Shown piece after piece: positions 35,633-43,925 of a stretch of DNA of 64,000 nucleotides. The notes beneath the pieces were generated by a model. The model was not told the origin of the DNA. It ran no database searches and saw only the letters and a list, made by a program, of their open reading frames with translations. The first letter of the stretch is position 1. Each line of letters begins with the position of its first letter. The stretch is from JBGVMW01 sp045125095 (GTDB taxonomy: Bacteria; Bacillota; Clostridia; Lachnospirales; Lachnospiraceae): contig JBGVMW010000037.1 in assembly GCA_045125095.1 (NCBI GenBank), positions 5,344 to 69,343 on the forward strand, given 5' to 3'. A program made the position numbers and the translations under genes.

Positions 35633-37276
35633 ATGAGAGAACAGGAGATAGTAAAAGGCTTACTGCCTGAAATGGCACAAATTATCAATGCCATTCCGGG
35701 AGAAGTATATACAAGTAAGGACGCAGAAACGCTCTTAATCATGCAAAGAAGATTAAGTGATTGCGATTTAAAAAGAGAACTGACAAAGTTTAATTCCATC
35801 TTTGCAAAGCAAAAAGGAGCTGCAATTAGTGATATTACAGATAGCGCAGTTTCTTATATCAAAATTAAGGTGCTTTCAGAAAGTGAGTTATCGGACTTTG
35901 ATGCCAAAAGTTTACGCGAATTTATTAAGGAATGTCGGTTATATATTGACAGGACGACTAATATTATCAGACTTTCAAAGACACATGTGATGACCGCAGA
36001 AGCTTATCAGAAAGAGAAGATTGAGCAGACAATACGAAAAAATGAGGCTTTTATTGAGGCAGTACAGATTGAGATTGCAGAAGTAGAGAAATGCATAGAA
36101 CGTATTCCTAAGTCGATTTTTGAGACAGAAGAAGAGCCTTGTGAGGAACCGGATACATTAGATGAATCCATCGTTTCTATGCCAAATGAGTATTCCAAGA
36201 AAAAGATAGATATTGTGGAACGCATAGGAAAGATGATATCTGCCAGAAAAGAGAAAAAGGAAATTGAGGACAGATTAAAGGATGCTGAGAAAGAAGTGTC
36301 CACAACGAAGTGCTTAGAAATCCCATTCTATGACAGAAGCCTTGAGGCAACACAAGTATTACCCTGTAAGGATTTGAGCTGCTATGTGCTTCTTAAGCGA
36401 AAAGAAAATATGTACTTTGGTCTATGCAAGAATCTGAAAGGGAATGTTTATGACAATTCAGATCAGAGTTTGATAGAACTGACTGAGGTTTCTGAAGAAT
36501 TCATTCAGTTTATGACAAATGACATCTTATCAGATGAATATGAGCTTCGAGCATTCACAAAAGCAGAAAAGGAAGGAATGCAGATGTATTTCAATTTCGT
36601 TTCCAAGTGCTTTGAGAATTATATTGGAAATACTCTGACGGTGACGGAGTACATAAACTTCAAACGTTATTATAACAGGCTTGTAAGTGTGGTTTTGGTA
36701 TTGGAAGAGACAAAGAAGCATTCGTATTACAGAGCATTGCCAATTGCTGAAAAGTATATGGTTTTGATGGAGTCCTATAACATGGCACAAAGTCAGAGTA
36801 AGAAGGAAATTATAGAAGCTATCATAGATATGCAGTCGGAAATGTATGTGGAAAACATGAAACTTATTATAGAGCATCATATCGTGGATGAAGTGGCAAA
36901 GAGTGAAATCAATCATCTGATAGAAATGATGGACCATTTTTCAGACGAGAATTATTTTGCAGAGAAGGAAAAGCAAGACAAGACAGAGATAAAAGTTTCA
37001 AGTTATCCGACAAAAGAATGTGTTAGCCCGATGGGATTCTTTCCGCAGATACCGGTGATTCAGCCAGCGATGATGCCTGTCATTGGAAATATGTATTTCA
37101 CATTACAATGTCTGGATGAAAACAGAGAGATTGTAGATGAAGCACATTTTGCAACCAGAAACATGACGCAGGCAATGCAGGATTATAACAGTAGGAAAGC
37201 TTATATTAAACGATTTGGATTAGTGCAGGACGGAAAGTTTCTGCCACTTATGAGTTCAGAGAAAGGAGAAATTTGA
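35633..37276 (+). CDS. Conjugation-module protein, 547 aa, unknown
   Basis: Large soluble helical protein without recognisable domain. Charged coiled-coil segments occur at about 130-160 and 190-225 (KKKIDIVERIGKMISARKEKKEIEDRLKDAEKE). The C-terminal 50 residues after a Pro/Met-rich linker (FFPQIPVIQPAMMPVIGNMY) form a small separate domain. It starts four bases after the peptidase gene and ends one base before the next gene, so it is in the pilus/secretion operon. Role unknown. Confidence 0.7.
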   Translation: MREQEIVKGLLPEMAQIINAIPGEVYTSKDAETLLIMQRRLSDCDLKRELTKFNSIFAKQKGAAISDITDSAVSYIKIKVLSESELSDFDAKSLREFIKECRLYIDRTTNIIRLSKTHVMTAEAYQKEKIEQTIRKNEAFIEAVQIEIAEVEKCIERIPKSIFETEEEPCEEPDTLDESIVSMPNEYSKKKIDIVERIGKMISARKEKKEIEDRLKDAEKEVSTTKCLEIPFYDRSLEATQVLPCKDLSCYVLLKRKENMYFGLCKNLKGNVYDNSDQSLIELTEVSEEFIQFMTNDILSDEYELRAFTKAEKEGMQMYFNFVSKCFENYIGNTLTVTEYINFKRYYNRLVSVVLVLEETKKHSYYRALPIAEKYMVLMESYNMAQSQSKKEIIEAIIDMQSEMYVENMKLIIEHHIVDEVAKSEINHLIEMMDHFSDENYFAEKEKQDKTEIKVSSYPTKECVSPMGFFPQIPVIQPAMMPVIGNMYFTLQCLDENREIVDEAHFATRNMTQAMQDYNSRKAYIKRFGLVQDGKFLPLMSSEKGEI

Positions 37277-37277
37277 G

Positions 37278-38060
37278 ATGAAGAACAATATTTTACCAGT
37301 ATTAATTATAGCAACAGCGATTATGGTGCTTACTGCTGTGTTTCTTAGACATATGATGGTAAACAGTAAGCACTATGAGGGAGATATGGAACCACCCAAA
37401 ATTGAGCATGCAATCTATGTGCCACCTGTAGCGGACGAGCCATATGAGGAAGTCGTGACGCAGGATACGAAGAAGCTATTTGATGATGCATCTTATGTAA
37501 CAGTTGAATTGGTAGAACGAACCATCATTGAAGATGAGAATGGGAATTCTAATACAAAGTATGACAGCTACGTGATATCTGATGTGGATTTAAAGAAAGA
37601 TACAGATGATACAGAAGATTTTAGTGGATCTCTTGCAGACGGCTTGTTTGATGAAGAAGGAAGTCAGCGTATTTCTTTTATGGATGGGTTTGGAGTGACT
37701 TATAAAGAGTTGAGTGGATGGCAGTTGTATGAGTCTCTACTTAAGGAGCATGGGTTTGATGGAGATTTAAAAGACGTAACCTATGATTCTGATACCAACA
37801 AAATCACAGGTCAGAATATTTACAGATTCAATCAAGATTGCAGTGCTGTAAATAAACTTTTGTCCGGCGAGATATATGATGAGATTCTGGATTCCAAGGT
37901 GACATATCAGATGGCAGAGGATGGGATGCATAACATGGTTCCAGATTGTTTTAATGCCGAAGTGACCTATCGCTATGACAAGTGGAAGATTACAAAGAAT
38001 CTGTATTTGCAGGTAGCAATCAATTATTGGGGAGAGGAGGATACGAATGCCGAGATTTAA
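37278..38060 (+). CDS. Membrane-anchored conjugation protein, 260 aa
   Basis: One N-terminal hydrophobic helix (ILPVLIIATAIMVLTAVFL, residues 5-23) followed by an acidic external domain. Its shape suits a pseudopilin or bitopic transfer-channel component. No family recognised. It overlaps the following surface-protein gene by 14 bases and follows the 547-aa gene by one base, so all are coupled. Confidence 0.65.
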   Translation: MKNNILPVLIIATAIMVLTAVFLRHMMVNSKHYEGDMEPPKIEHAIYVPPVADEPYEEVVTQDTKKLFDDASYVTVELVERTIIEDENGNSNTKYDSYVISDVDLKKDTDDTEDFSGSLADGLFDEEGSQRISFMDGFGVTYKELSGWQLYESLLKEHGFDGDLKDVTYDSDTNKITGQNIYRFNQDCSAVNKLLSGEIYDEILDSKVTYQMAEDGMHNMVPDCFNAEVTYRYDKWKITKNLYLQVAINYWGEEDTNAEI

Positions 38061-40326
38061 GAAAGGATTATACTGTATATTGCTTATATTGGTAATGCTT
38101 CTTAGCTCTAGTGTAGTAGCTTATGCAGATGATATTGGAGATACCGGTGATACAGATCAAGGAGATATTACGGGATCTAATGTTTATACATTTTACTATT
38201 CCTATGATTCAGGTGCGGATGCAATTGTGCTTACGGTAAGAACAAAGAATCCGATTAAAGGATTTGGAAATACGTGTTCTCATACTTTTTCGAGTCCATC
38301 AGATACTACCGTATTAAATACATCCAATCCACAACTTGGAAGTTCATTGGAGAGTGCTATTGCAACAATGAACTCTGTTGGTGGTTACAATTTGTCGGCA
38401 AGTGATGCGAAAGCAAAGCTAAATGCATTGGGATATTATGACAGTGGAAATGGTATTTGGAAGTATAGTGGAGGCTATCTTACTTATGTATCTGCAGTAA
38501 AGATTCGACCACAGAAGCATACGGTTCATTATGATGCAAATAGTGGAAGTGGAGCTCCTAGCAATCAGACAAAGAAACAAGGTGTTACTTTAACACTGTC
38601 TTCAAAGAAACCAACACGAACTGGATACACATTTAAGTATTGGAAGGCAAGCATTGGAGGAACTTATTATCCGGGTGGCAGTTATACGCATGACCAAGAT
38701 GGAGGAACTGTTACGATGAAGGCATATTGGAAGGATGAAACAGCTCCTTCTTGTAGTTCTTTTAGTGCGGTTCCCAATTATTGGAGTGCGGGAAACGGTA
38801 CAGTGAGCTTTACAGCAAGAGATCAAGGGTCAGGTTTGGCTTCTGTGACGTTAAAGAGATTTTCTGATGTGACAAAGAGTTGGAGTACGGTAAAGACATG
38901 GAATTATAACGGATCCACTTCATATCAAAGCGGAACATATACAGAAACATCGGAGGGTGTTTTCTATTACCAGCTGACAATAAAGGATAAGGCTGGTAAT
39001 ACGACAACAAAGACATCTTCTAATATTTATTTGGATCACAGTAATCCTGTGATATATGGAGTAGAAAACACTGTAACATCATGGACGAAGGTTGTACCAA
39101 CTATAAGTGTATCTGCAACGGATTATTTATTAGGGACTTCTTATGAAGGTTCTGGTGTGAGGAGTATTGTTATCAAAGATGATTCGGGAAGACAAGTTTC
39201 AAGTGGAGTGGCAAGTACAAACTATATATTGAGTGATAGTTATCAAGGAATTCATACTTGGACAATTGTTGCTACGGATAATGTGGAACATACAAGTAGC
39301 AAGATGGTAACGACAAAATTCGACAAAACTGGGCCTCATTGCAGTAGTCTAATAGCAAGACCTAATTCTTGGAGTGCAGGTAATGGAACAGTGACCTTTA
39401 CAGTACAAGATCCGTGGTCTGGATTATCAACTGTAATCTTGCAGAGATATTCCTATGTGACAAGGACTTGGGAAAATGTGCAGAGCTGGAATTATTATGG
39501 TACAACAAGTGCAGTTTCAGGAAGTTATACAGAGACTGCAGAAGGCGTTTTCTACTACAGACTTTGGATGAGTGATGTGCTTGGCAATACATCGACTACT
39601 GATTCGGACACAATCTATCTCGATCATAGCAATCCACTAATTCATGGAGTAGAAAATACAGTGACAGATTGGACGAATGTGGCACCAGTAATCAGTGTGT
39701 CAGGAACGGATTATCTGGTTGGAACAACATATACAGGATCTGGACTTAGGAGCATTGTGATTGAGGATGATTCCGGGAATGTAGTGGCTTCCGGTGTGAC
39801 GAGTACCAGTTATACATTAGCTGCAAGATATGAAGGAATTCATATTTGGTATATTACTGCTACGGACAATGTTGGTCATACTTCAAGCCGGTCAGTTACA
39901 ACAAAGTATGATTGCACAAAGCCTGGTATCGATGGAACAGAGATTACTTATGTGAGACCAGATGGAGTGACGGTTTTTGGATATTGTCAGGACAATATTA
40001 TTAATCAGCATATGGATGATGAGATAAGACGAAGCCCGAATGGAGCTAATGCAAGTTCTGGATTGAAGTCTGTGATTTTGTATCGTGTTACATGCGGCAA
40101 TAAAGAAGTAATCTATGGTGATAGAACCAAGGCATTTTGGAATTTTTCTGATACACATTCATGGTTTGATATGTATTATGAGATTACTGCAGATGAAAAG
40201 ATGGTAGATTATTATGAAATCATCGTGACGGATTTTGCAGGAAATCGTACTAAGAAGAAGCTTACGAGCCAATATAGTTTATTGACTTGGTTCCATACGA
40301 GCATAGATAGAAGTTCATATGATTAA
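38047..40326 (+). CDS. Large secreted repeat protein (adhesin-like)
   Basis: 759-aa protein with a signal peptide (basic start, CILLILVMLLSSSVVAYADD). An InlB-B/Listeria-Bacteroides-type repeat lies around residues 158-230 (HTVHYDANSGSGAPS...RTGYTFKYWKA). Two tandem repeats of about 190 residues follow (starts near APSCSSFSAVP and GPHCSSLIARP); each has SWSAGNGTV, EGVFYY, IYLDHSNP and VSxTDYLxGT and looks Ig-like. No LPxTG sorting motif or C-terminal membrane segment is visible, so it is probably released or held by partners. It may mediate mating contact. Confidence 0.82.
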   Translation: MPRFKKGLYCILLILVMLLSSSVVAYADDIGDTGDTDQGDITGSNVYTFYYSYDSGADAIVLTVRTKNPIKGFGNTCSHTFSSPSDTTVLNTSNPQLGSSLESAIATMNSVGGYNLSASDAKAKLNALGYYDSGNGIWKYSGGYLTYVSAVKIRPQKHTVHYDANSGSGAPSNQTKKQGVTLTLSSKKPTRTGYTFKYWKASIGGTYYPGGSYTHDQDGGTVTMKAYWKDETAPSCSSFSAVPNYWSAGNGTVSFTARDQGSGLASVTLKRFSDVTKSWSTVKTWNYNGSTSYQSGTYTETSEGVFYYQLTIKDKAGNTTTKTSSNIYLDHSNPVIYGVENTVTSWTKVVPTISVSATDYLLGTSYEGSGVRSIVIKDDSGRQVSSGVASTNYILSDSYQGIHTWTIVATDNVEHTSSKMVTTKFDKTGPHCSSLIARPNSWSAGNGTVTFTVQDPWSGLSTVILQRYSYVTRTWENVQSWNYYGTTSAVSGSYTETAEGVFYYRLWMSDVLGNTSTTDSDTIYLDHSNPLIHGVENTVTDWTNVAPVISVSGTDYLVGTTYTGSGLRSIVIEDDSGNVVASGVTSTSYTLAARYEGIHIWYITATDNVGHTSSRSVTTKYDCTKPGIDGTEITYVRPDGVTVFGYCQDNIINQHMDDEIRRSPNGANASSGLKSVILYRVTCGNKEVIYGDRTKAFWNFSDTHSWFDMYYEITADEKMVDYYEIIVTDFAGNRTKKKLTSQYSLLTWFHTSIDRSSYD

Positions 40327-40329
40327 GAG

Positions 40330-40363
40330 AAATCTCCAGAATAAAAATTTCTGGAGATTTTTT
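40330..40363 (+). terminator. Terminator after the adhesin-like gene
   Basis: AAATCTCCAGAA and TTCTGGAGATTT form a 12-bp stem with a TAAAAA loop, then a T-run. A near copy lies at 55303, at the other end of cargo 2 and IS66. Confidence 0.88.
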
Positions 40364-40455
40364 ATGTTCAAGGACAGATTTTGTCTAAGTGAAAGTGTAT
40401 TTTTAAGATAACAAATAAAGTAAGAGACATAGAAAAATACCTTAGGGAGGTTGAT

Positions 40456-40890
40456 ATGGCTGTTGTAAAAACAATTAAAGGAATTATAAGACAACTAAAT
40501 ACAGGGAATTTGATATTTGCTGTGATTCCGGCTCTAGGTGTAGTTGTAAATTATGGAATTAAGAAAATAGTTGAACATGAAATGCAAAAGACTTCAACAG
40601 GAGAAAAATATTGTTATTCATCTAGTGAACAAGACGCAGATAATCAAAGTGTTAATTTTACCTTCGGTACAGGTTATTCAAAAAGCACAGACGATCAAAA
40701 TGTGAACTTCACATTCGGTGGAAATGATTCGTCAAAAATTAAGAACGAGGATAGAAAAAACTGTTGGTGGATGGATGAAATAATTAACCCGCAGAAAAAG
40801 GTATGGGAGCCTGAGTCTTATGAGATTGGATATGGTGTGGATGAAAATATGTATAAACGCCAGGAAGAGAAAAGAGTTGCGGATTTGTAG
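40456..40890 (+). CDS. Small protein with VNFTFG repeats, cargo 2
   Basis: 144-aa protein that I do not recognise. Residues 18-34 are hydrophobic (NLIFAVIPALGVVVNYG) and could be a membrane segment. Two short repeats, QSVNFTFG (64-71) and QNVNFTFG (81-88), follow in a Ser/Asp-rich stretch. It has a GGGAGGTTG ribosome site and is the first gene after the duplicated terminator. It and the neighbouring small genes may be leaders or adaptors of cargo 2. Confidence 0.55.
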   Translation: MAVVKTIKGIIRQLNTGNLIFAVIPALGVVVNYGIKKIVEHEMQKTSTGEKYCYSSSEQDADNQSVNFTFGTGYSKSTDDQNVNFTFGGNDSSKIKNEDRKNCWWMDEIINPQKKVWEPESYEIGYGVDENMYKRQEEKRVADL

Positions 40891-41031
40891 CGGTTGTTGG
40901 AACGAGAAAGGAATTAGCGAAGGATATTCAACGAAGATGTGGAATTCCAGAAATATGAGCAATAAACATTGTGAATGGTCACGGTGGGAAGGATTATGTG
41001 GCTATCTTAGAACATATGAAAGGGGAGATTA
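40857..41031 (+). pseudogene. Possible decayed reading frame
   Basis: Between stop codons, one frame reads CGFVAVVGTRKELAKDIQRR and on to CGIPEI, then a TGA, then AINIVNGHGGKDYVAILEHM. Both halves look protein-like and lack start codons. This may be a remnant with one nonsense change and a lost start, or chance. Low confidence. Confidence 0.25.
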
Positions 41032-41097
41032 ATGGATACAGATAAGGATAAAGAGCGCCTAGAACAAATGATACTAAATGATGAAATGGATAATTGA
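41032..41097 (+). CDS. Possible 21-aa peptide
   Basis: ATG at 41032 after AAAGGGGAG opens a short acidic frame (MDTDKDKERLEQMILNDEMD). It has a good ribosome site, but the length gives little support. Confidence 0.3.
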   Translation: MDTDKDKERLEQMILNDEMDN

Positions 41098-41120
41098 TTT
41101 GGATTTGTGGAGGTATTCAA

Positions 41121-41417
41121 ATGGACAACACATATGTAAAGGGTACAGTTAATGAAAATGAAGAATTAGACAATAATATTACTGTTGAACAGCTTCAGGA
41201 GACAACAGAGGAGCCTACTGATTCAGCATGCAATGTCGAGGAAAATGAAACAGAAGCTGGCAGTGAGAATGGCAAGGAGAAGCATAGGCTTAAAAAGGTG
41301 TCAGGGAAGAAAATCGCAATCGCTGCAGGCGTTGGTGTCGTATTGGTTGGCGCTGGATTATTGGTGCATAAAAATACTGCAAAAACAGCTTATTATGTTG
41401 CAAGATCCATTATGTAA
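41121..41417 (+). CDS. Single-span membrane protein, 98 aa
   Basis: Acidic N-terminal region (Glu/Asn/Thr-rich, residues 1-60), a basic patch (KHRLKKVSGKK), then a hydrophobic helix IAIAAGVGVVLVGAGLLVH and a short tail. The ATG at 41121 has GTGGAGGT before it and is preferred to 41094. It is an unrecognised bitopic protein, perhaps a membrane anchor for the cargo 2 system. Confidence 0.6.
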   Translation: MDNTYVKGTVNENEELDNNITVEQLQETTEEPTDSACNVEENETEAGSENGKEKHRLKKVSGKKIAIAAGVGVVLVGAGLLVHKNTAKTAYYVARSIM

Positions 41418-41426
41418 TAGGAATTG

Positions 41427-41540
41427 ATGACAAGATTTATTCAAAGAGTATTATTTACAGTAGCAGCAGAATTTGCAGATTGTGTTATTTCTGAGACTAT
41501 TATAAAAAGCGTCGAGAATAAAAAGAAAAGAATACTGTAG
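41427..41540 (+). CDS. Small 37-aa protein
   Basis: Short frame beginning MTRFIQRVLFTVAAEFADCV and ending in a Lys/Arg-rich tail. It has a modest TAGGAA ribosome site, nine bases after the preceding stop, and is followed by a terminator. Amphipathic; unknown function. Confidence 0.45.
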   Translation: MTRFIQRVLFTVAAEFADCVISETIIKSVENKKKRIL

Positions 41541-41572
41541 ATACAGCGTTACATAGGGTAATTTAGGTAATT

Positions 41573-41610
41573 AGCGGATTTGAAGGGATTACTCTCAAGT
41601 CCGCTTTTTA
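41573..41610 (+). terminator. Terminator before the riboswitch
   Basis: AGCGGATTTGA and TCAAGTCCGCT pair over 11 positions (one wobble), followed by TTTTT. Confidence 0.8.
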
Positions 41611-41665
41611 ATGTATAAGGTAATTGTACATTATTACCAAACTGGTACTAATTGTCTAAAAAACA

Positions 41666-41694
41666 TTGATATTATTCCGCGGAGGGATTATAAT
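41666..41694 (+). promoter_or_regulatory. Promoter of the riboswitch transcript
   Basis: TTGATA (41666-41671) and TATAAT (41689-41694) with a 17-base spacer. Transcription would start just before the aptamer. Confidence 0.85.
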
Positions 41695-41715
41695 TTAAAA
41701 AGTGATTTTGTAATA

Positions 41716-41792
41716 TTATACGGCAAAGCAATGGAAACATTGTGACGCAAAGCTGCAAGGGCCTGTGAAATGGTAGCCAGCTGTACTTTTGG
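41716..41792 (+). ncRNA. c-di-GMP-I (GEMM) riboswitch aptamer
   Basis: The sequence contains the conserved GEMM elements in order: GGCAAAGC, a hairpin with a GAAA tetraloop (CAATGGAAACATTG), GACGCAAAGC, then GGGCCTGTGAAATGGTAGCC containing the GGTAGCC tetraloop-receptor side. The ends can form the closing P1 stem (ATACGGC with GCTGTAC). It sits between a consensus promoter and a terminator, upstream of the HTH/WYL genes. Such aptamers bind cyclic di-GMP in the nanomolar range. Whether binding turns the operon on or off is not clear from sequence alone. Confidence 0.88.
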
Positions 41793-41796
41793 ATGA

Positions 41797-41830
41797 CATC
41801 ATAGGCAAGCTATGGTGTTTTTTGTTTTTT
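41797..41830 (+). terminator. Riboswitch expression-platform terminator
   Basis: CATCATAG and CTATGGTG form an 8-bp stem (one G-T pair) around GCAAG, followed by TTTTTTGTTTTTT. It directly follows the aptamer and precedes the ORF at 41844. Confidence 0.82.
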
Positions 41831-41843
41831 ATGAGGTGTTTTC

Positions 41844-42041
41844 ATGGATCAATTTATTACATTAAAAGAAGCATCGGAAAAGTGGGGGATTTCAGAGCGG
41901 AGAATTAGGAGACTGTGTACAGAAGGTCGCATTAATGGTGCTACAAAAGTGGGACCAATGTGGGTTATTCCAACAGATTCAGTTAAACCAGAAGATAGGC
42001 GTGTGAAATCAGGAAAATATATCAAAAATAAGACAGAATGA
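41844..42041 (+). CDS. Excisionase-family HTH protein
   Basis: 65-aa DNA-binding protein: ITLKEASEKWGISERRIRRLCTEGRINGATKVGPMWVIP is the MerR/excisionase-type winged-helix domain. It is the first gene after the c-di-GMP riboswitch, so its expression probably follows the messenger. It could act on the promoter of the WYL-GTPase operon or in excision of cargo 2. Its ribosome site ATGAGGTG lies just past the terminator. Confidence 0.8.
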   Translation: MDQFITLKEASEKWGISERRIRRLCTEGRINGATKVGPMWVIPTDSVKPEDRRVKSGKYIKNKTE

Positions 42042-42108
42042 CAAGTTGTGTCTACGTGACGTGCTATAGTAAAGATATAAACCGAAGAAGGGTGGATATA
42101 TCAGATAG

Positions 42109-43074
42109 ATGGAATCAACAGATAAGATTGAGAGAGTCCTCGGCATATATACAAAGCTGATTAATGGCTCAGTTATTAACAAGGCTGAGGAAGCGAATAA
42201 CTACAATGTAAATGAGAGAAGTATCCAAAGAGATATTGATGATATTAGAAACTATATGGATATCAAGGGCTCTGAGGATGGAATTATAAATTCTGTAATT
42301 TATGATCGTCAAGCTAAGGGATATAGATTGGAGCAGATATACAAGCTAAAGTTTACAAATCCAGAGATTTTAGCAATTTGTAAAATACTTCTTGATAGTA
42401 GAGCATTTACAAAGATAGAGATGAATTTGATGCTTGCGAAACTAATTGAAAGCTGCGTTCCTGCTGAAAATCAGAAACTGGTAAAAGAACTCATTATGAA
42501 TGAGGAATTCCATTATATAGAACCGAAACATGGTTCTGTGTTTGTTGATAAGATGTGGGATATAGGACAGGCTATACATAATAATCAGTATATCGAAATT
42601 AAGTATCAAGGAGTGCAAGGTTCATCTGTTAAGACAAGAAAATTAAAACCTTTAGCGGTTATGTTTTCGGAGATGTATTTCTATTTAGCGGCATTTATAG
42701 ATGATGATAAGGTCAGAGAAAATTTTAATGTGCTAAATGATTCGTTTCCAACGATATATAGAATTGATCGTATTCAAGGGTTGAAAGTGCTTGATGAAAA
42801 ATTTCATATACCTTATACAAATCGATTTGAAGAGGGTGAGTTTAGAAAAAGAATTCAGTTTATGTATGGTGGGAAAATTAGAAGGGTCAAATTTGAATAT
42901 TCAGGGTATTCCGTGGAATCAGTATTAGATAAATTGCCAACAGCTAAAATTATTAGTGACGAACCTCATTATGATGGAAAGAGAACAATATATACTATTT
43001 TGGCAGAAGTGTTTGGTGATGGTATTGATATGTGGCTTAGAAGCCAAGGGGATGCAATAAAAATATTAGAATAG
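42109..43074 (+). CDS. WYL-domain transcriptional regulator
   Basis: 321-aa regulator with an N-terminal winged HTH (DKIERVLGIYTKLINGSVINKAEEANNYNVNERSIQRDIDDIRNYM) and a C-terminal WYL domain (IEIKYQGVQGSSVKTRKLKPLAVMFSEMYFYLAAFIDD, then YRIDRI). WYL proteins sense nucleic acid or nucleotide ligands and often control phage-defence and mobile loci. It has AGAAGGGTGG before it and lies directly upstream of the GTPases (11 bases), likely as their regulator. Confidence 0.9.
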   Translation: MESTDKIERVLGIYTKLINGSVINKAEEANNYNVNERSIQRDIDDIRNYMDIKGSEDGIINSVIYDRQAKGYRLEQIYKLKFTNPEILAICKILLDSRAFTKIEMNLMLAKLIESCVPAENQKLVKELIMNEEFHYIEPKHGSVFVDKMWDIGQAIHNNQYIEIKYQGVQGSSVKTRKLKPLAVMFSEMYFYLAAFIDDDKVRENFNVLNDSFPTIYRIDRIQGLKVLDEKFHIPYTNRFEEGEFRKRIQFMYGGKIRRVKFEYSGYSVESVLDKLPTAKIISDEPHYDGKRTIYTILAEVFGDGIDMWLRSQGDAIKILE

Positions 43075-43085
43075 GAGTGGATACA

Positions 43086-43925
43086 ATGAAGAAAAACATA
43101 ATAAGAGTGGTGTGTAATCCTATATCAAAACATATTTCTTATTATTACAAAAATGAGCTTGGTGAATGGAATGTATTTTCGGGGAGTTCACCATTATCGA
43201 GAAGCTTTTATACTAATACGACAATTGAGAAACGCGCAAAAGAAATTGTAACAAAGCTAGATGAAATATATAATAGAAAAGATAAAGGGATAGATATCAT
43301 ATTTGAGGGAGACGAAAACAGCTTTGGCATATTTAAGTCGGCAATTGAGAAATACCTACCAAATCGAAACGTTTTATGTCATATGGGGTCTACAAAGGTA
43401 ATTATTGTTGGAAAGAAGGGAATAGGTAAAACCTCGTTGATTGAAGCAATGGAAGATTTACAAGGAATGGAATATAAAATTGAAAAGCATGATGCTTATA
43501 CGCTATATAAGGACCAAAACAATACAGAGTGGTACGAAATTAAGGGCATAGATTTCGGGCGTAAAAATATTGAAAAGGCATTTACGGATATTGAAAATGT
43601 GATAAATAAGACGTCAGCAATGATAGTATATTGTATTCACTCTTCAAATAGACGTATCGAAGCTGCTGAAAGTAAATTCATAATGACTCTTGTAAATAAG
43701 TATCCAGAACTTGCTGGGATGATTGTTCTTACGCAAACTGTTAATAAACAGGGATTGTCAGAGTTTATTGATGAAATAGAAAAACTGACAGAACAAATCA
43801 AAGTTGTACCGGTATTAGCGAAAGATTTTGAATTGGATGTTGAGGATGAAAAAACAAATAAACCGATTGTATTAAAATCATTTGGGCTTGACAATCTTGC
43901 AGCATATATTTTTGAGGGTAGATAA
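43086..43925 (+). CDS. P-loop GTPase-like protein 1 (degenerate)
   Basis: 279-aa protein with an N-terminal domain of about 105 residues that its paralogues lack, then a G domain: P-loop VGKKGIGKTSLIEAM (about 108-122). The G3 DxxG is poorly conserved (IKGIDFG), and a TQTVNKQG stretch stands at G4. It keeps the family's C-terminal mark SFGLDNL. The ATG at 43086 is preferred to GTG 43077 because of AGGAG placement. Its stop shares a base with the next start. It may be a regulatory, non-hydrolysing member of the GTPase set. Confidence 0.75.
   Translation: MKKNIIRVVCNPISKHISYYYKNELGEWNVFSGSSPLSRSFYTNTTIEKRAKEIVTKLDEIYNRKDKGIDIIFEGDENSFGIFKSAIEKYLPNRNVLCHMGSTKVIIVGKKGIGKTSLIEAMEDLQGMEYKIEKHDAYTLYKDQNNTEWYEIKGIDFGRKNIEKAFTDIENVINKTSAMIVYCIHSSNRRIEAAESKFIMTLVNKYPELAGMIVLTQTVNKQGLSEFIDEIEKLTEQIKVVPVLAKDFELDVEDEKTNKPIVLKSFGLDNLAAYIFEGR

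Noticed and set aside
38800..39900. Repeated DNA pattern that could suggest a CRISPR or satellite array
   Set aside because: It is coding sequence for two long Ig-like protein repeats of about 190 residues. There are no short repeats with unique spacers.
40820..41032. Open frame of 70 codons overlapping the VNFTFG-repeat gene
   Set aside because: It starts inside that gene without a ribosome site, and its composition (Cys/Trp/Arg-rich) is unlike the neighbours.
42050..42080. Promoter-like TTGTGT and TATAGT upstream of the WYL gene
   Set aside because: Spacing is only 13 bases, too short for a standard promoter. The true promoter could not be placed.
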